64,000 bases of DNA. Origin: Corallococcus macrosporus DSM 14697. Lineage in GTDB: Bacteria > Myxococcota > Myxococcia > Myxococcales > Myxococcaceae. The stretch lies in the NCBI RefSeq assembly GCF_002305895.1, contig NZ_CP022203.1, positions 5,986,001 through 6,050,000 on the forward strand. The letters run 5' to 3'. Below are positions 9,801-21,933 of the stretch, piece by piece (the first letter of the stretch is position 1; the number at the start of each line of letters is the position of its first letter). A program made the translations under genes and the position numbers. Under the pieces are notes generated by a model. It saw only the letters and a program-made list of their open reading frames with translations, was not told the origin of the DNA and did no database searches.

Positions 9801-12800
9801 GCGAGCACGCTCTCCACGCACACGTCCGCGTTCGCCGGGTTCTGGTACTTGTCCTCCCAGAGGGTCGCGCTGCGGAAGAGGACGCGAATCTTCTCGCGCC
9901 AGTCGTCGCTCAGCTCCAGCATCCGCTCGTAGATGGCGAGCAGGTCCGCCGGGTGGTCCAGGCGCGTGTGGAGCCGCTCCAGCGACTCCAGCGCCTCGCG
10001 GTTGACGGGGTCGAACTCCAGCGCCTGCCGGTACGCGGCCACCGCGGACTCGTCGTCGCCGAGGTCGCGCTCGTAGACGCCCGCCACCTCCACCTGGATG
10101 CGCGCGCGCTCCTCGATGCTGTCCGCCAGGTCCCGCGCCCGCAGCAGCGTGGACGCCACGTCCGGCCATGAACGCTGCCGGCGGTACAGCGCGGTGAGCA
10201 CGCCGAGCGTCTCCGCGTCGGGCTCGAGCTCCAGCGCCCGCAGCAGCGCGCTGGCCGACTCGACGGGGTCCTCCAACTGCTCGTCCCAGACGCGGGCAAT
10301 CTCGCGGAGGATGCCCTTGCGCTGCTCGATGGAGCCGGCGGCCTCCAGCTTCTGCTCCAGCGCCACCACGTACTCGCGCTGACGTCCGCGCCGCTGGAAC
10401 ACCGCGGCGAGCCCGTCCAGCGCGGTGGCGTTGGTCGGGTCGAACTCCAGAATCTTCCGGAACGCCGCTTCCGCCGCCTGCGGGTCGTCCAGGTGCGTGT
10501 CGTGGACGCGCGCCAGCGTCGCGTAGAGGCGCTCGGCCAGGGCGCCACGGGGCAGCTCGTCGGCGACCTCTTCGTAGACGGCGGCCAGCTCCTCGTGGCT
10601 GCCCGTCTCGTCGGCCAGGCGCTCCACTTCCTCGCGCAGCGTGTCGTCCGACGCGTCCAGTTGGAGCGCGCGGCACAGCGCCAGGAAGGCCACGTCCTTC
10701 TGCCCCAGCCGCGCCTCCTGCACCCGGGCCAGCTCGCGCAGCGCGGCCAGCTTCTCCTCGTCGGTGACGAGGTGGGGCAGGTAGCGGTCCGTCACCTGGG
10801 CGTACGCGCGCCAGTCATTGTGCGTGCGGTACAGCTCACACGCGCGCTCGTAGGCCGTGCGGTTGGCCGGGTCCAGCTCCAGCACCTTCTCCAGCGCGCC
10901 CGAGGACAGCTCGGGCTTGCCGCCCTGCCCCACCCACAGGTCCGCCACGGCGAAGTACGTGGCCACGGCCTGCTCGCGCTCCTCCGTCAGCAGGTGCACC
11001 TGCACCTTCAACTCCAGCGCGCGCACCGCGTCGTTCCACGCACGCAGCGAGACGAAGAGGTCGTGCACGCGCTCCAGCTCGGGCACCTGGTGCGGCTCCA
11101 CCTCCAGCGCGCGGCGGGCGGCGTCCAGCGACTCCTCGCGGCGGCCCATGCCGGCCAGGACTTCCGCCAGGCGCAGGCGCAGCGCCTTCACGCCGTCGCT
11201 GCTCTCCTGGAGCGGAATCAGCCGGCGCAGCACGCCCACCAGCTCTTCGCGCTGGCCCGTCTCGTCGTACAGCTCGCGCAGCGTGTCGAGCACGCCCCGG
11301 TGACGCGCGTCCCGGTCCAGCGCGGCCTTGAAGTACGGCACCGCCTGCTCCGGCTGCTTCAACAGGCGGTACACGACGCGGCCCACGCGCTCGTTGAGGC
11401 GCACGACCTCGCGGGGGTCCAGCGTCACCGCCAGCCGGCCCTCCAGCAGCTCGCGCAGGTCCTGTGCGCGGTCGGCGCGCTCGTACAGCGACTCCAGCGC
11501 GGTGAAGGCCTGCTCGTTGCGCGCGTTCTTCGCCAGCAGCTCGCGGTACAGCTCGATGGAGCGGTCCAGGTCCGCCAGGCCTTCGGCGGACACCTGCGCC
11601 ATCTTCGCCAGCACGCGGTCGCGCTCGGCGCCCGACACCTTCTCCGCCTGGAGCTTCAGGATGCCGTAGAGCTTCTCCGACGCGCCGGCCCCCTCGTAGA
11701 TGCCCTCCAGCAGCCGCGCCGACGCGAGGTGCTCCGGGTCCAACGCCAGGATGCCTTCGTAGGCCCCCGCCGCGCGGTCCGGGCTGTCCAGCCGCTCCTG
11801 GTAGAGCTGGCCCAGGCGGAACAGGTAGCCCACCCGGTCCGCGGGCGCCTTCTCGCCAGCGACCAGCGCCTCCAGGATGCCCGCCAGCTCCGGCCAGGCC
11901 TCCAGTTGGAGGTACAGCCGGTCCAACGCCACCAGCGACGGCTCCTGCACCGTGGGGTGCAGCGTGCGCGCGCGCTCGTAGTAGGAGACCGCGCGGTCCG
12001 GGTCGCGCAGCTTCGTCTCCAGCATCTGCCCCAGCCGCAGGCAGACCTGCGCGGCGTCCGCGGCCTCCGCGATGCGCGGCAGGGCCTCTTCGTACGCGGC
12101 CAGCAGCTCGTCATAGCTGGCGGACGCATCCGCCGCGTTCTCCAGCCGCGCGCGAATCGGGGCGTCGTTCGGGTCTTCCTTGAAGGCGCGGAAGAGCGCC
12201 AGGAAGGCCAGCTCCGCCTCCTCCTGGGACTCGCGCAGCGTGGCCAGCTCGCCCAGGAGCGCCTTGCGCTCGAACGCGTCGCCGGACACGCCGACGCGCA
12301 TCTCGATGACCTGCGCCAGGCGCGAGATGTCGCCGCTGGCACGCAGGGCGCGCAGCAACGTCTCCACCGCGAGCAGGTTCTGCGGCTCGCGGGACACCAG
12401 CGCCTCCATGCGGCCCACCGCGCCCGCGTGGTTGGGCTGCACCGACAGCACCTCGCCGTACAGCGCCAGCGCGCCGGTCCGGTCCAACAGCCGCGACTCG
12501 CGCACGGTGGCCAGGCGGAACTTCAGCTCCAGGCCCTCCTCCGCGGGAATCAGCGCGATGCGGCGGGCCAGCGCGTCCGCCAGCTCCGGCCAGCGCTCCT
12601 GCTTCTGGCAGAGCGCCTCCATGCGCTCCAGCGTGGGCAGGTCATCCGGCTTGAGCTCCAGCAGGCGCCGGAAGGTGGCGAGCGCGCCCAGCGCGTCCTG
12701 GAGCTGCTCCTCCTGGAGCGTGCCCATCTGGAAGAGCACCGTGGCGCGCCGCGCCGGCTCCTCCTCCACCGCGAGCTGCCGGCGCAGCACCTCCAGCAGC

Positions 12801-15800
12801 TCCGAGGGCTTGCCCTGCGACGCCACCAGCCGCACCGTGCCGTCCAGCGCCTCGGTGTCCGTGGGCCGCAGCTCCAAAACGCGCTTCCACGAGGCCAGCG
12901 CCTCGGTGGGCTCGCCCAGGTCCGTCTGGATGCGGGCCAGCGCGCGGTACAGCTCGGCGCGGGAGGCATCCCCCGCCTTGCCCACCACCTCCGTCAGGAC
13001 GGCGGCCAGCTCCTCGGGCGCCTCGGCCTGGTCCACCAGCGAGACGCACAGCTCCAGCGAACGCAGGTCGTCCGGCAGCTCGCGCAGCGCGCGCGTGGCG
13101 GCCAGGAAGCCCATCTCCGCGTTCTCCAGCGAGTTGGCGTAGATCTCCGCGATGCGGCGCAGCAGCGCGGCGCGCTCCTGCGGCACGGCCTCCGCCGAGG
13201 CGCGGGACTCCAGCATCTCCACCTGCTTCAGGTGGTTGCCCACCGAGGCGAAGATGGGCTCCAGCGCGCTGGCCGCGGCGCCACGCAGCGGGCTCTCCGA
13301 GCGCGCCATCTCCTCCAGCGCGCCCACCGCGCCAGCGTGGCCCGCCCGGCGCGTCAGCACCGACTGGTACAGCTCCAGCGCGCCGCGCGGGTCATCCAGG
13401 CGGGACACCTTCAGCCGCCCCAGGCGCACGCGCAGCTCGGACGCCTCTTCCTGGGCGCCGCGCTCGTCCGCGAGCTGAACCTCCCGCTCGATGTGCTGCG
13501 CCAGCTCCGGCCAGCGCTCCATCTCCGCCAGCACGCGGCCCAGCAGCTTCAGCGCGTTGGCGTTCTCCGGCCGCAGGCCGAGGATTTCCCGGTACGACTG
13601 CGCCGCCAGCGCCTTGTCCGCCAGCGTCTCCTCCGCCAGGTGCGCCAGCTCGAAGAGCAGGTTCACCTGCGAGGAGGCGTTGGGCTCGGCCGCCACCTGC
13701 CGGCGCATGACGAGCGCCAGCTCCCGGTGCGCGCCGGTGCGGCGGTGCACGCGGGCGAGGGCGTCCAGCACCGCCTTGTTCTGCGGGTCGCGGCGCGACA
13801 CCTCCTCCAGCGCGCGGACCGCCAGGTCGTAGCGCTTGAGGCGGTTGTCGTAGATGCCGGCCAGCCGCCGCCACAAGTCACCCGCGAGCGGCTCCTGCGC
13901 GCCGCGCTCCAACTGGTCCTCGTAGGCGGCCGCGACCTCCTCGAAGGCGCCGGAGTCGGCGGCGAGCCGCTCCAGCTCATCGCGCACCGGCGCCTCCTGG
14001 GGCGCCTCGTTGAAGGCGCGCAGCCGCGCGACGAAGGCGAGCGACGTCTGCCCGAGCGCCTCGCGCAGGGTGGCGATCTCCTGGATGTGCTCCAGCCGCC
14101 GCTCGGGCGCCACGCCCGGCAGCAGGACCTCGAGCACGTCCACCAGCTTCCGGGTGTCGTTGACGCCGCGGTAGACGGGCTCCAGCAGACGCGCCGCCTC
14201 GGCCCGTGGCGCCTCGTGCGCCATCAGTCGCTCCAGGCCCGCGACCACCTGTCCATCCCCGGGCGCCAGCTCCAGCAGGCGCCGGTACACCGGCAGCGAC
14301 TCCGCCGGCCCCACTTCCTTCTCCAGGAGCTGCGCGCGCTTCAGCAGCCAGTTTCGCCGCGCGCCCTCATCCGCCGCGCTGTCCGCGAGCTGGTCCAGCA
14401 CGTCCGCCTGCTCCACGAAGCGCCGCGCCTTCGCGTAGAGCTTCTCCAGCGCGAGCAGGCCGTCGGGCACCTTCCGGAGCGCCAGCGCGGAGCGGTACGT
14501 CTCGATGGCCTTCGCGTCCTCACCCGCGTTCGCGTAGGCCTCACCCGCCTTGAGGAGCAGCCCCACGCGCTCGTCCGGGTCGGTGGAGAGCTGCGCCTGA
14601 CGCGTGTAGACCTCGGACAGGCTCTTGGCGTTCTGCCCCTTCTCGTACAGGCGGGAGAGGGCCTCCAACGCCTGCCGGTCCTGCGGCGCGTCCGCCAGCA
14701 GGCTCTTCCACAGCCGCGCGGCCTCCTCGGGCTGGTCCAGCGACTCACGCAGCTCCGCCGCGCGCCGCAGCAGATTCAGCGCGGAGGGGTCCCCCGCGTT
14801 CAGCTCGGTCGCCGCCGTCTCGTAGATTTCGGCCAGGACCTCGTGCGAGCCCGTCTCGCGCGCCAGCCGCTCCAGGTCGGGCTGCACGCCCTCCCGGTCC
14901 AGCCCCTGCGCGAAGGACTTCACCGCGGACATGAACGCCAGCGAGGGCTGGAGCATGTCGCGCTCGTAGATGCGGCGAACCTCCCCCGCGAGGAGGATCT
15001 TCTCCACGGTGAGCGCGGAGGCCATGCGCGCCTCGCGCAGCGCCACGCGGCGGGCGTGGTCGCCCACCTGCACCAGCACCGGGTCCAGCACCTCCAGCGC
15101 CGCGCCGCTCGCGGGCACCGCCGCCTTCACCCAGGCCTCAAGCGCCGCGCGCGCGCCGGGGTGGCCCGGGTCCTCGGCGAGGATCCTCCGGTAGAGGCCC
15201 AGTGCCGCGTTCGGGTCGTCCAGCACGGTGCGCTGGAGCTCCGCCAGGCGGAAGGAGACCTCACGCCCCTGCGGGCTCTGCCCCTCCTGGTTGCGGCGCA
15301 GCGCCAGCGCCCAGGCCAGGTCGGAGTGACGGGCGCTCTCGGTGTAGAGCCGGTCCAGCGTCGCCGCGGCCTCGCGGCTCGCCGGGTCGCGCTCCGCGAT
15401 GATGCGCCACGCGTCGGCCGCGCTCTCCTTGTCCATCAACTTCGTCTCGTGCAGCAGCGCCGCCTCGCGCAGGAAGGCGAGCTGCTCGGCGGGCTCCGGC
15501 GACGCCGCGGCCAGCTTCTCCAGCACCTCGGCGAGCGCGGCCCACTCCTCGCCCGCGCGGTGCAGCCGCTGCAGGGCGCGCAGGCAGTCCAGGCTGCCCG
15601 GCTCGATGGCCAGCAGCGCGCGCAACGCCTGCACCGCGCCAGCCTTGTCGTCCAGCTTCTTCTCCTGCACCTCGGCCAGCTCGCGCAGCAGCGCCAGGCG
15701 CGCCGAACCGACGTCCCCCTCCTCGGCCAGCTCCGCGAGAATCTCCGCGTAGCTGTCCAGCGAGTCCGCGTCCTCCGCCGCCTGCCGCGCCGACGAGCGC

Positions 15801-18800
15801 AGCCCCGCGTCACCCGGCGCCAGGCGCAGGGCGCGCGCCAGCGCCGCGAAGGCCAGCTCCGGCTGGCGCAGGTGCGTCAGGTGGACCTGGGCCGCCTGCC
15901 GCAGGGCCTGCACGCGCGCGCCGTCGTCCTTCGCCACCTCCGCCAGCACGTCCAGCGTGGCCACCAGCTTGCGGTGGTCCTTGGTGCGCTCGAAGGCGGG
16001 CACCAGGACGCGCGCGGCCGCCTCGCGCGCGGGGCCCGAGGCGAGCATCGCCTCCAACGCCGCCAGCGCGTCCGGGTCCGTGGGACGCTGCAGCAGGATG
16101 TCCGCGTAGCTCTGCACCGCCTCCGCGCTGCCGTCCTGCGACTCCTGGAGCAGGTGCGCGCGACGCAGCTTCAGCCGCGCCACCTTGTCGGCGTCTCCCG
16201 CCGACTCGGCCAGGGCGATCATCCGCGCCAGCGTGTCCCCCAGCTCCCGCGTGCGGCCGGCCTTCTCGTACAGCTCCGCCAGGCGCGGCAGGTGCCGGCC
16301 TTCCTCGGCGCCGTGGGAGAGCGCGGACTGCAGCGCCTCGGCCGCCTGGGCGGCACGGCCCAGCTCCGTGTTGAGGTCCACCAACTGGAGCAGCAGCTCC
16401 AGCCGCTCCGGGCCACGCGCGCCCTGGATGCGCTTGCGCAAGAGCCCCTCCGCGTCCGCGGACCGGCCCGCGCGCCCGTACAGGCGAACCAGCCGCTGCA
16501 GCACCGCGTTCGACTCGGGCGCGCGGCCCACCGCCGCCTCCAGGGCCGTGATGGCCTCCGCCGCGAGCGCGCCCTCCTCCGCCAGGCTCGCCGCCTCCAG
16601 CAGCAGCGGCACGGCCACCGCGGGGTCCTCGGACTCGGAGGCCAACGTGCGCAGCGCGCGCCCCAGCTCCGCGTGCGCGGACAAATCCCTGGCCAGGCGC
16701 AGCGCCTCCGCGCGGGCCCCTTCGTCCTTCGCGTCCTCGCGCAGCGCGCGCACCCGCACGTCGAAGGCCGCGCGGCTGTCCGCGAGCTGCTTCTCGTGGA
16801 TGCTGGCCAGCAGCGCGAAGAGGCGCTTGCGGGCCGAGGACTCCGTCGTCACCTCCAGTTGCTGCTGGAGCGCCGCCACCTGCCGCTGGTGGTCACCGCT
16901 GCGGCCGTAGTGCGAAGCCAGCGCCTCCGTCACCTCCGCCGTGCGGATGCCCGCCGCCGCCAGCCGCTCCAGCCCGCCCACCACCACGCCGGTGGAGACG
17001 TTCTCGGAGAGCAACCCGAGGAACAGGTCCGTCGCGTCCTCCTGACGGCCCAGCCGCTCGGCGTACAGCTTCGCCTGGCGCGCCGTCCATTCGTTGCGCT
17101 CGAGCTGCGTCTCCGCCAGCCCCGCGAGCCGCCCCGCCAGCGCCGCCGCCTCGTCGAACTTCGACAGCGCCACGCACAGCGCCTGCAGCCGCTGCACGCC
17201 CGCCGCGTCCTCCGGCGCCATCTGCACCCACTGGCGCGCCAGCGGCTCCAGCTCCTCGGGCCCCGCGCCCGCCGCCTCGCGCCGGGACAGGTCCGCTTCC
17301 AGCCGCGCCTTCGGGTCGTCCGCGAGCGCCGCGGCCGCCTGGAGCGACTTCACCGCCTCCGCCGCGGCCGCGTCCCCCGGGACGCGCGCCAGCACCTCCC
17401 GCCACGCGGCCTCCGCGCGCACCGGGTCCGCCAGGGAGCCCTGCAGCAACTGCGCGAGCTGCCGCCAGAGCGTGGCCGCCACCTCCGCACCCGGCGCCGC
17501 GTGCGCCGCGCGCTGCAGCGCCAGCGCCAGCGCGGGCTGCGCCTGGGCCTTCTCCGCGTGCTCCACCACCGTGCCCAGCAGCAACGGCCGGCCCGGCTCC
17601 AGCTCCAGCGCGCGTGACAGCACCTCGAAGGCCCCGCGCGCGTCGTCCTTCTCCTCGAACATCAGCGCGAGCGCCTCGCAGAAGGCCACCCGCTCCGGGC
17701 GAGGACGCGGCGCCAGCAGCGCCAGGTCCAGCAGCGGCACCACCGCGTCCAGCGCCTCGTCCTCGGCCAGCAGGCGTGCCAGGTGGAAGGCCGCCAGCGC
17801 CTGCGTGGGGTCCAGCTTCAGCGCCGCTTCCAGGTGCTCGCGCGCGGCGTCCGCGTCCCTGAGCTGCGTCAGGAACAGGTCCGCCAGCCGCAGCCGCATG
17901 CTCGCCTGGATGGAGCGGTCCTTCACCGTGCCCAGGTAGCGCTCCAACACCGCGACGGCTTCCGGAGCCCGGCCCTTCTCCAGCAACTGCTCGGCCGTCA
18001 GGCTGGCCGCGTCCGCGCGGGACGGGTCCGCCGCCACCGCCTTCTCGAAGGCGGCCAGCGCGCCGTCCGCGTCGTTCATCCGGCCCAGCCGCAGCGTGCC
18101 CACGCGCAGCCACAGGTCCACCTGCGCGGTGCGGTCCTTCACCTCACCCGCCATGGCTTCGATCTGCGCGACGGCCGGAGCGAAGTCACCGCCCGAACGC
18201 AGCGTCAGCTTCTCGATGAGCGACAGCCCCTCGGGCATGCCCGGCCACAGCAGGAAGCAGCGGTCCAGCGCCTCCTTCACCTTCGCCGCCGCGCCCGGGT
18301 CGTACCAGGCGAAGAGCTTCGCCACGAGCAGCGACAGGCGCGCCGCGCTCTTCCGGTCACGCTCCTCCAGCGACATGCTGCGCAGCATCCGCACCCGGTC
18401 ACGCCAGGTCTGCTCGAAGCGCTGCAGCGCCCGCGCGGCCTTCTCCAGGCGCGCGTTCCGCGGCTCCAGCGCGCGGGCCACGTCCACCACCCGCTGCGCC
18501 AGCTCGTGCTCGGTGGGGTCGTCCACCAGGCGCTCGGCGAACGCGGCGTACTCCTCCGCCATGCCCTCGTCGCCCAGCGCCGCGCGCTCCCGCTCCAGCG
18601 CCTCGAAGGCCGGCTGGAAGCGCTCCTCCGACAACAGCAACTGACGCACGCGGCGGAAGACGGCGCGGTCCGGCTTCGCGCGCGCCGCCCGCTGCAGGCA
18701 CAGCACCGCCCTGTCCCGGCGGAACAGCTTCTGCTCGTAGACGTCCGCCGCCTTCAGGTAGTGGCCCGCGCTCTCCTCGCCCTGCGTGACGCCGCCCAGG

Positions 18801-19138
18801 CGCTCCAGCACTTCCGCCAGCGCGGCGCCGTCCTGTCGCGACTCGTGCAGCCGCTTGAGGCCGCGCAGCGCGGGGAGCGGATCCTTCGCCACCAGCAGCG
18901 CGCGCTTGAGCAGCTCCTCCGCGCGCTGCGTGTTGCGCTGGCGATCATGCGCGAGCTCCGCGGCGCGGCACAGCAGGCGCACCGCTTCGTCGGAGACGAC
19001 ATCGCGCGAGCGCCCCTCATAGAGGCGAATCAGGTCCTCGACCCGGCCGGCCTTTTCGAGTGCCGCTTCGGTTTCAACGAAGGTGCGGTCATCGGACACG
19101 CGCAGCGTGGGACGCGACGAGGGCGTGGGCTGTTGCAT
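6857..19138 (-). CDS. gltI: Giant TPR gliding protein GltI (AgmK)
   Basis: Tetratricopeptide-repeat protein of 4093 residues, the largest gene here. There is no signal peptide or membrane segment, so cytoplasmic location is inferred. Almost the whole length is helical repeats of 34 to about 40 residues with TPR signatures (A-x-x-x-Y/L-R-x-I/L-L-x-x-x-P at repeat ends, for example [22 protein letters not shown]). Only the last about 300 residues depart from it ([19 protein letters not shown], then a helical domain with [13 protein letters not shown]). By position between gltH and gltJ and by size it matches AgmK/GltI of M. xanthus, which I recall as about 3800 residues, so this copy appears longer. 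The ATG at 19138 ([10 protein letters not shown]) is chosen because upstream in-frame sequence runs through a hairpin; no strong Shine-Dalgarno is visible. Confidence 0.9.
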   Translation of the reverse strand: MQQPTPSSRPTLRVSDDRTFVETEAALEKAGRVEDLIRLYEGRSRDVVSDEAVRLLCRAAELAHDRQRNTQRAEELLKRALLVAKDPLPALRGLKRLHESRQDGAALAEVLERLGGVTQGEESAGHYLKAADVYEQKLFRRDRAVLCLQRAARAKPDRAVFRRVRQLLLSEERFQPAFEALERERAALGDEGMAEEYAAFAERLVDDPTEHELAQRVVDVARALEPRNARLEKAARALQRFEQTWRDRVRMLRSMSLEERDRKSAARLSLLVAKLFAWYDPGAAAKVKEALDRCFLLWPGMPEGLSLIEKLTLRSGGDFAPAVAQIEAMAGEVKDRTAQVDLWLRVGTLRLGRMNDADGALAAFEKAVAADPSRADAASLTAEQLLEKGRAPEAVAVLERYLGTVKDRSIQASMRLRLADLFLTQLRDADAAREHLEAALKLDPTQALAAFHLARLLAEDEALDAVVPLLDLALLAPRPRPERVAFCEALALMFEEKDDARGAFEVLSRALELEPGRPLLLGTVVEHAEKAQAQPALALALQRAAHAAPGAEVAATLWRQLAQLLQGSLADPVRAEAAWREVLARVPGDAAAAEAVKSLQAAAALADDPKARLEADLSRREAAGAGPEELEPLARQWVQMAPEDAAGVQRLQALCVALSKFDEAAALAGRLAGLAETQLERNEWTARQAKLYAERLGRQEDATDLFLGLLSENVSTGVVVGGLERLAAAGIRTAEVTEALASHYGRSGDHQRQVAALQQQLEVTTESSARKRLFALLASIHEKQLADSRAAFDVRVRALREDAKDEGARAEALRLARDLSAHAELGRALRTLASESEDPAVAVPLLLEAASLAEEGALAAEAITALEAAVGRAPESNAVLQRLVRLYGRAGRSADAEGLLRKRIQGARGPERLELLLQLVDLNTELGRAAQAAEALQSALSHGAEEGRHLPRLAELYEKAGRTRELGDTLARMIALAESAGDADKVARLKLRRAHLLQESQDGSAEAVQSYADILLQRPTDPDALAALEAMLASGPAREAAARVLVPAFERTKDHRKLVATLDVLAEVAKDDGARVQALRQAAQVHLTHLRQPELAFAALARALRLAPGDAGLRSSARQAAEDADSLDSYAEILAELAEEGDVGSARLALLRELAEVQEKKLDDKAGAVQALRALLAIEPGSLDCLRALQRLHRAGEEWAALAEVLEKLAAASPEPAEQLAFLREAALLHETKLMDKESAADAWRIIAERDPASREAAATLDRLYTESARHSDLAWALALRRNQEGQSPQGREVSFRLAELQRTVLDDPNAALGLYRRILAEDPGHPGARAALEAWVKAAVPASGAALEVLDPVLVQVGDHARRVALREARMASALTVEKILLAGEVRRIYERDMLQPSLAFMSAVKSFAQGLDREGVQPDLERLARETGSHEVLAEIYETAATELNAGDPSALNLLRRAAELRESLDQPEEAARLWKSLLADAPQDRQALEALSRLYEKGQNAKSLSEVYTRQAQLSTDPDERVGLLLKAGEAYANAGEDAKAIETYRSALALRKVPDGLLALEKLYAKARRFVEQADVLDQLADSAADEGARRNWLLKRAQLLEKEVGPAESLPVYRRLLELAPGDGQVVAGLERLMAHEAPRAEAARLLEPVYRGVNDTRKLVDVLEVLLPGVAPERRLEHIQEIATLREALGQTSLAFVARLRAFNEAPQEAPVRDELERLAADSGAFEEVAAAYEDQLERGAQEPLAGDLWRRLAGIYDNRLKRYDLAVRALEEVSRRDPQNKAVLDALARVHRRTGAHRELALVMRRQVAAEPNASSQVNLLFELAHLAEETLADKALAAQSYREILGLRPENANALKLLGRVLAEMERWPELAQHIEREVQLADERGAQEEASELRVRLGRLKVSRLDDPRGALELYQSVLTRRAGHAGAVGALEEMARSESPLRGAAASALEPIFASVGNHLKQVEMLESRASAEAVPQERAALLRRIAEIYANSLENAEMGFLAATRALRELPDDLRSLELCVSLVDQAEAPEELAAVLTEVVGKAGDASRAELYRALARIQTDLGEPTEALASWKRVLELRPTDTEALDGTVRLVASQGKPSELLEVLRRQLAVEEEPARRATVLFQMGTLQEEQLQDALGALATFRRLLELKPDDLPTLERMEALCQKQERWPELADALARRIALIPAEEGLELKFRLATVRESRLLDRTGALALYGEVLSVQPNHAGAVGRMEALVSREPQNLLAVETLLRALRASGDISRLAQVIEMRVGVSGDAFERKALLGELATLRESQEEAELAFLALFRAFKEDPNDAPIRARLENAADASASYDELLAAYEEALPRIAEAADAAQVCLRLGQMLETKLRDPDRAVSYYERARTLHPTVQEPSLVALDRLYLQLEAWPELAGILEALVAGEKAPADRVGYLFRLGQLYQERLDSPDRAAGAYEGILALDPEHLASARLLEGIYEGAGASEKLYGILKLQAEKVSGAERDRVLAKMAQVSAEGLADLDRSIELYRELLAKNARNEQAFTALESLYERADRAQDLRELLEGRLAVTLDPREVVRLNERVGRVVYRLLKQPEQAVPYFKAALDRDARHRGVLDTLRELYDETGQREELVGVLRRLIPLQESSDGVKALRLRLAEVLAGMGRREESLDAARRALEVEPHQVPELERVHDLFVSLRAWNDAVRALELKVQVHLLTEEREQAVATYFAVADLWVGQGGKPELSSGALEKVLELDPANRTAYERACELYRTHNDWRAYAQVTDRYLPHLVTDEEKLAALRELARVQEARLGQKDVAFLALCRALQLDASDDTLREEVERLADETGSHEELAAVYEEVADELPRGALAERLYATLARVHDTHLDDPQAAEAAFRKILEFDPTNATALDGLAAVFQRRGRQREYVVALEQKLEAAGSIEQRKGILREIARVWDEQLEDPVESASALLRALELEPDAETLGVLTALYRRQRSWPDVASTLLRARDLADSIEERARIQVEVAGVYERDLGDDESAVAAYRQALEFDPVNREALESLERLHTRLDHPADLLAIYERMLELSDDWREKIRVLFRSATLWEDKYQNPANADVCVESVLAIDPQNVQAIKTLIRLRRAQARWEDLIAAYERQLALAVSPQEQAELYVDIGNVQYQQLKALDRAVNNYHAALSVDPECRPALHALGTMYERSGNWPFALEMLSKEAELAGQSKDAVELYYRLGKINEDMLMDTGSARGAYQQALAVDPGHLPSIRALKGIQEQEQDWSGYEQTLRQEAEQTEDPVAKGRALLDVARYHAETREDRDTATGYWQEALKHIPDSLEAARPLSDVYIAQEDWASGERMLDIVTRKMAEMAVADKDSVSAADLCRQLYRLGYVAEKLGKRDKALGCYEKAYELDATYLPALEGYGNLLVQTRRYEGALKVFQTILIHHREELTDLEVVEVYWQLGDIHAALSQKDRAQNHFEKALAIDPGHEPTLRALVALLEKEGQYEKSAELRQQLVGVLEGEARAKVCLELGRIARDELHDPYMAIDAFTNALKSQPDAPEVMDQLYVLLRETRQGQKAADVLARMLALPALGLEPHKAKRVWFALGELRRDDLKDVEGATEAFNAALDLDPRFVEAFSALEAMLGAARQWKQLEENYTKMLGRLPKTPETHVARMALWRALGDLYLQVLKHPEGAVAAYGVAAKGLPDDAAVQEAFADLAGQMPGREDEAIAALRRALPNTADPRKVVGALVRLSALRKDYDGAWLAAQAVSGLLGEAGEDEQEILTKLGPYAKNKEKVEPRSLNDQLWHNHLFHPKARGPLAELLGLLFAKVGHLYAVPFQQYQLVPKRHRIDVASAPEYHVHHYRYVARVLGMEAVELYSPFLVATRERMAKRSNEPAPEPLIHVELLQTHPASLRVGGKYFAEQGQKEVYYLLGRTLALARSELAFSQRVAPERLEAILQAALSLVVGNVRIAEAQHLVEPERRLLERSLNEPDRAALAKAARAWLPTATPQAVRQYLEGAELTAARAGLLAAGEMEPVRRMVQGETGSAFRVPVRNKLRELLVFATSEDLHALRVALGTHVEVQVRR

Positions 19139-19176
19139 GGAGGGGCGGGCCTTGGAATGGAAAGAAAAAGCAGCGA

Positions 19177-19215
19177 GGGCGCCAGTGACCGGAACTCTAC
19201 CGGTCGCCAGCGCCC
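19177..19215 (-). terminator. Long hairpin in the gltI leader (attenuator or terminator)
   Basis: An outer 6-bp stem (GGGCGC/GCGCCC), a 2x2 internal loop and an inner 8-bp stem (GTGACCGG/CCGGTCGC) close a 7-base loop. On the minus strand it is followed within 7 bases by CTTTTTCTTTCC and ends 39 bases before the gltI ATG. It could terminate read-through from the upstream gene or act in the gltI leader. Confidence 0.55.
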
Positions 19216-19230
19216 CCGAGCAATCGTGCA

Positions 19231-19249
19231 AAACCCGCCAAACGGCGGG
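19231..19249 (-). terminator. Terminator after the Gly/Arg-rich TPR gene
   Basis: On the minus strand CCCGCC, loop GTTT, GGCGGG is followed directly by TTTTGC, 17 bases past the stop codon at 19267. It has the form of an intrinsic terminator and suggests that gltI-gltJ are at least partly transcribed separately. Confidence 0.65.
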
Positions 19250-19266
19250 AATCATTGGCCTTCTTG

Positions 19267-21186
19267 CTACCCGGCCGAGGGAGCGTCAGGCGGCGTCTCG
19301 CCACCCTCGCCCTCGCTTCCGTCCGCCGCATCCGCCGCGGGGGCCTGGGCAGGTGCGGTCGTCTCCGGAAGCGCCTTCGCACGCTCCACGCCCGCGCTGT
19401 CGTTCAGCTCGGTGTAGAGGGCAACGGCCTTGTCACGCTGCTGCAGCTCCTCGGCGAGCTGGGCGGCGCGAGGCAGGTTGCCCAGCTTCTCGTGCAGCGG
19501 GAGCGCCTTGTCCTTGCGGCCAGCGCCCTCCCACGCCTCGGCGGCGGCGGCGACGTCACCCAGCAGCTCCAGCCACCGCGCGCGGCCAGCGGGCTTCTGC
19601 TCCTGCTCCGCCCGGGCCAGCTCCTTCTGCGCCAGCTCCTTCGCCTCGTCGTCCAGCTTCAGACGCTGCATGAAGTGGAAGGCCTTGGGCGGAGGCAGCG
19701 GGCTGAGGACCTCCACCGCCTCGCGGCGCTGGCCCACGGCCGCCAACAGGGTCGCCGCGCCGAGCCGGTCTCCCCGCTCCACCAGGCTCTTCACCTCGAG
19801 CCCCCGGATGCGGTTGGCGCTGGCGACGTCCCGCGCGCGCTCGTACGACTTGCGCGCCAGGGTGAGCTTGCCGGCGCGCTCGTACGCGAGCGCCGCCTGG
19901 TCGAACTGGCGGGCACGCTCGTAGAGGCGGGCCACGTTCTCGAAGTCCGCCTTGCCGATGTAGTGCTCCATGAGGAGCTCGTAGGCACCGGCCTTCTCCA
20001 GCGTGGGCGCGAGCTGGTCCGGCGGCAACGTGCTCACCAGCCGGCGGGCCATGTCGTTGTCGTTGCCCGCCAGGGCGTTGCGCAGGGCGCTCTTGAGGTC
20101 GCCACCCGTCTCGAACAGGCGGGCCGCGTCGGCGAAGGAGTTGTTGCGCTCGTGCAGGCGGCCCGCGTCACGGGTGCGGCCCATGGCCTCGAGCTGCTTC
20201 GCCTGCTCGTCCCACGTGCCCGTCAGCTCGGGCTGCGGACGCTCGCCACGCTCCGGACGCTCGCCCCGGGCGGGACGCTCGCGGCGCTCCGGACGCTCCC
20301 GGCGCTCACCGGAGGCAGCGCGCTCACCCCGCTCGGGACGGGGACCGCGCTCGCGGCGCTCGCCACGCTCGGGGCGGTCGCCGCGCTCACGGCGCTCCTC
20401 GGAGCGAGGCGCCGCCACGGGCTCCTCGACCTCGGGACCGGGCTGACGGCCGCTGGCGGCGAAGGCGGCCTCGGCACGCTCAGCGTCACCCGCGGCGCGC
20501 CAGGCCTGGCCCACCAGGAAGATGACGTCCGTCCAGGCGTCGAACTTCTCGCGCGCCGGGTCCACCGCGGGAGCCGCGGGCTCGGCGGGAGCCGCGGCGG
20601 CCCCACCCTCGGCGGCGGGAGCCTCGGCGGCGGCTTCACCCTCGGCGGGCGCGGCGGCCTCCGTGGGCGCCGGGGCCTCGGCGGCCTCCGTGGACGCCGG
20701 AGCCTCGGCGGCCTCCGTGGACGCCGGAGCCTCGGCGGGCGCGGCGGCCTCCGTGGGCGCAGGAGCCTCGGCGGGCGCCTCCGGCGCGGGCGGCTTGGGC
20801 TGACGCTGCACGCGCAGCAGCGTGGTGATGAGGCGGCCCCGGGTGTTCAGGTCCAGGTCCTCCAGCGACTTCAGCCGCATGGGCCGCAGCGAGCGGACAA
20901 TGGCCTGCAGCGGCCCCTTCTCCGCCCCGAAATCCGTCTTGGAGAGCGCCTTTTCCAGGATGCTCAGCTCGGCGATGACGCGCTGACCGGGCCCCACCGG
21001 GCCCTCTTCGCGATCGCGCCCGCGGCCACGGCCGTCTCCACGCCCACGGCCGCCGCCACCACCGGGACCGCCACGGCCGCCAAAACCACCACCCGGCCCG
21101 TCACGGCGCGGACCCTGGCCCGGTGCACCCCCGTCACGACCGCGCCCGCCCGGGCGAGGCCCACCGCTTCCATTCTCCTGAGGCAC
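19267..21186 (-). CDS. Gly/Arg-rich TPR protein of the glt cluster
   Basis: Cytoplasm-type protein of 639 residues between gltH and gltI, not one of the lettered Glt proteins as I know them. Residues 1-60 are an RGG-like basic tail ([17 protein letters not shown]). Then come a short helical domain ([15 protein letters not shown]), an Ala/Pro/Glu low-complexity segment with EAPASTEAA repeats, a charged RGERPERGE segment, and a C-terminal half of TPR-like helices ([20 protein letters not shown]). The GTG start has GGGAG about 7 bases upstream, and only 12 bases separate it from the gltH stop, so it is in the gltH transcript. Both low-complexity segments are encoded by repeated DNA. Function unknown; scaffold or regulator of GltI is a guess. 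Confidence 0.8.
   Translation of the reverse strand: MPQENGSGGPRPGGRGRDGGAPGQGPRRDGPGGGFGGRGGPGGGGGRGRGDGRGRGRDREEGPVGPGQRVIAELSILEKALSKTDFGAEKGPLQAIVRSLRPMRLKSLEDLDLNTRGRLITTLLRVQRQPKPPAPEAPAEAPAPTEAAAPAEAPASTEAAEAPASTEAAEAPAPTEAAAPAEGEAAAEAPAAEGGAAAAPAEPAAPAVDPAREKFDAWTDVIFLVGQAWRAAGDAERAEAAFAASGRQPGPEVEEPVAAPRSEERRERGDRPERGERRERGPRPERGERAASGERRERPERRERPARGERPERGERPQPELTGTWDEQAKQLEAMGRTRDAGRLHERNNSFADAARLFETGGDLKSALRNALAGNDNDMARRLVSTLPPDQLAPTLEKAGAYELLMEHYIGKADFENVARLYERARQFDQAALAYERAGKLTLARKSYERARDVASANRIRGLEVKSLVERGDRLGAATLLAAVGQRREAVEVLSPLPPPKAFHFMQRLKLDDEAKELAQKELARAEQEQKPAGRARWLELLGDVAAAAEAWEGAGRKDKALPLHEKLGNLPRAAQLAEELQQRDKAVALYTELNDSAGVERAKALPETTAPAQAPAADAADGSEGEGGETPPDAPSAG
20675..20728. 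repeat. Two exact 27-bp tandem repeats
   Basis: Copies at 20675-20701 and 20702-20728 each encode nine residues (EAPASTEAA type) in the Gly/Arg-rich TPR protein. Degenerate copies flank them on both sides. Confidence 0.8.
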
Positions 21187-21198
21187 GTCTTTCTCCCG

Positions 21199-21828
21199 CT
21201 AGAACGCGTAGCGAATGTTCGGCGCCACCGCGAACCCGAATGAGCCTCCAGAGACGAGGTACTGCCCCGTCACCTCGAGCCCCACGGAAAAGTGGCGCAG
21301 CCGTGTGTAGTACTCCACTCCGGGCCCGGCAAACACAAGAATGTCGGAGTCGGGGAGCAGTCGCTGCGGCGAGAACATCGCATAGCCAGCACCCGCGCGG
21401 ACGTAGAACCAGGTGCGCTTCACTTCCTGACTGTCGGCGAAGCCCACCAGGCGGGCCCGCAGGACGGCGCCGGGGATCAAGGTGGAGAAGTCACCGGACA
21501 CCGCGCCGCCGGAGTTGCCCACGTACTCTGCGCCCGTGCGGACGCTCGAGCCCATGATGAACAGGCCGACGGACACCCGCTCGCCCAGGTCCACGCCCAC
21601 TTCCACCTGCGCCATGGGCCCGGAGGAGAACGGACGGGGGGTGCCTTCCGCCGCCGGAGGGTTGGTGATGAACAACGGCCCACCCAGCACCGCGAAGTAG
21701 AGGCCCCGCTCGATTTCATCGAACGTGACAGCGGGGCGATCCCCCTGGGCAGTGGTGGGCGTCTGGGCGCTCGCGACCGTGGGGAGGAGGAACGAGGCGC
21801 ACAGGGCAAGTGAGGCGAGGGCTTTCAT
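21199..21828 (-). CDS. gltH: Gliding protein GltH, outer-membrane beta-barrel
   Basis: Predicted outer-membrane protein of 209 residues. The signal peptide MKALASLALCASFLLPTVASA has a clear A-x-A cleavage site before Gln22. The rest alternates hydrophobic and polar residues in amphipathic strands (VEVGVDLGERVSVGLFIMG, TWFYVRAGAGYAMF, HFSVGLEVTGQYLV) and ends in an aromatic (RYAF), as expected of a barrel substrate of BAM. In M. xanthus GltH is one of the outer-membrane Glt proteins exposed at focal adhesions. The ATG at 21828 has AGGA 5 bases upstream. The gene lies 105 bases after gltG and 12 before the Gly/Arg-rich TPR gene. Confidence 0.85.
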   Translation of the reverse strand: MKALASLALCASFLLPTVASAQTPTTAQGDRPAVTFDEIERGLYFAVLGGPLFITNPPAAEGTPRPFSSGPMAQVEVGVDLGERVSVGLFIMGSSVRTGAEYVGNSGGAVSGDFSTLIPGAVLRARLVGFADSQEVKRTWFYVRAGAGYAMFSPQRLLPDSDILVFAGPGVEYYTRLRHFSVGLEVTGQYLVSGGSFGFAVAPNIRYAF

Positions 21829-21933
21829 GCGGTCCTGACGTTGGCCCGGCCCTCTGGGGGATGAGCGCCGGGGAAAAGACGCGGTGGGCAGACCCGCTTC
21901 AGGCCTGCCCACCCGGAGAAAGGCCACCCGGCG

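Noticed and set aside
10493-17617. Plus-strand open frame of 2374 codons opposite gltI
   Set aside because: High-GC antisense frame (Arg/Gln/Leu/His-rich, low complexity) produced by the codon bias of gltI; no ribosome-binding site or domain.
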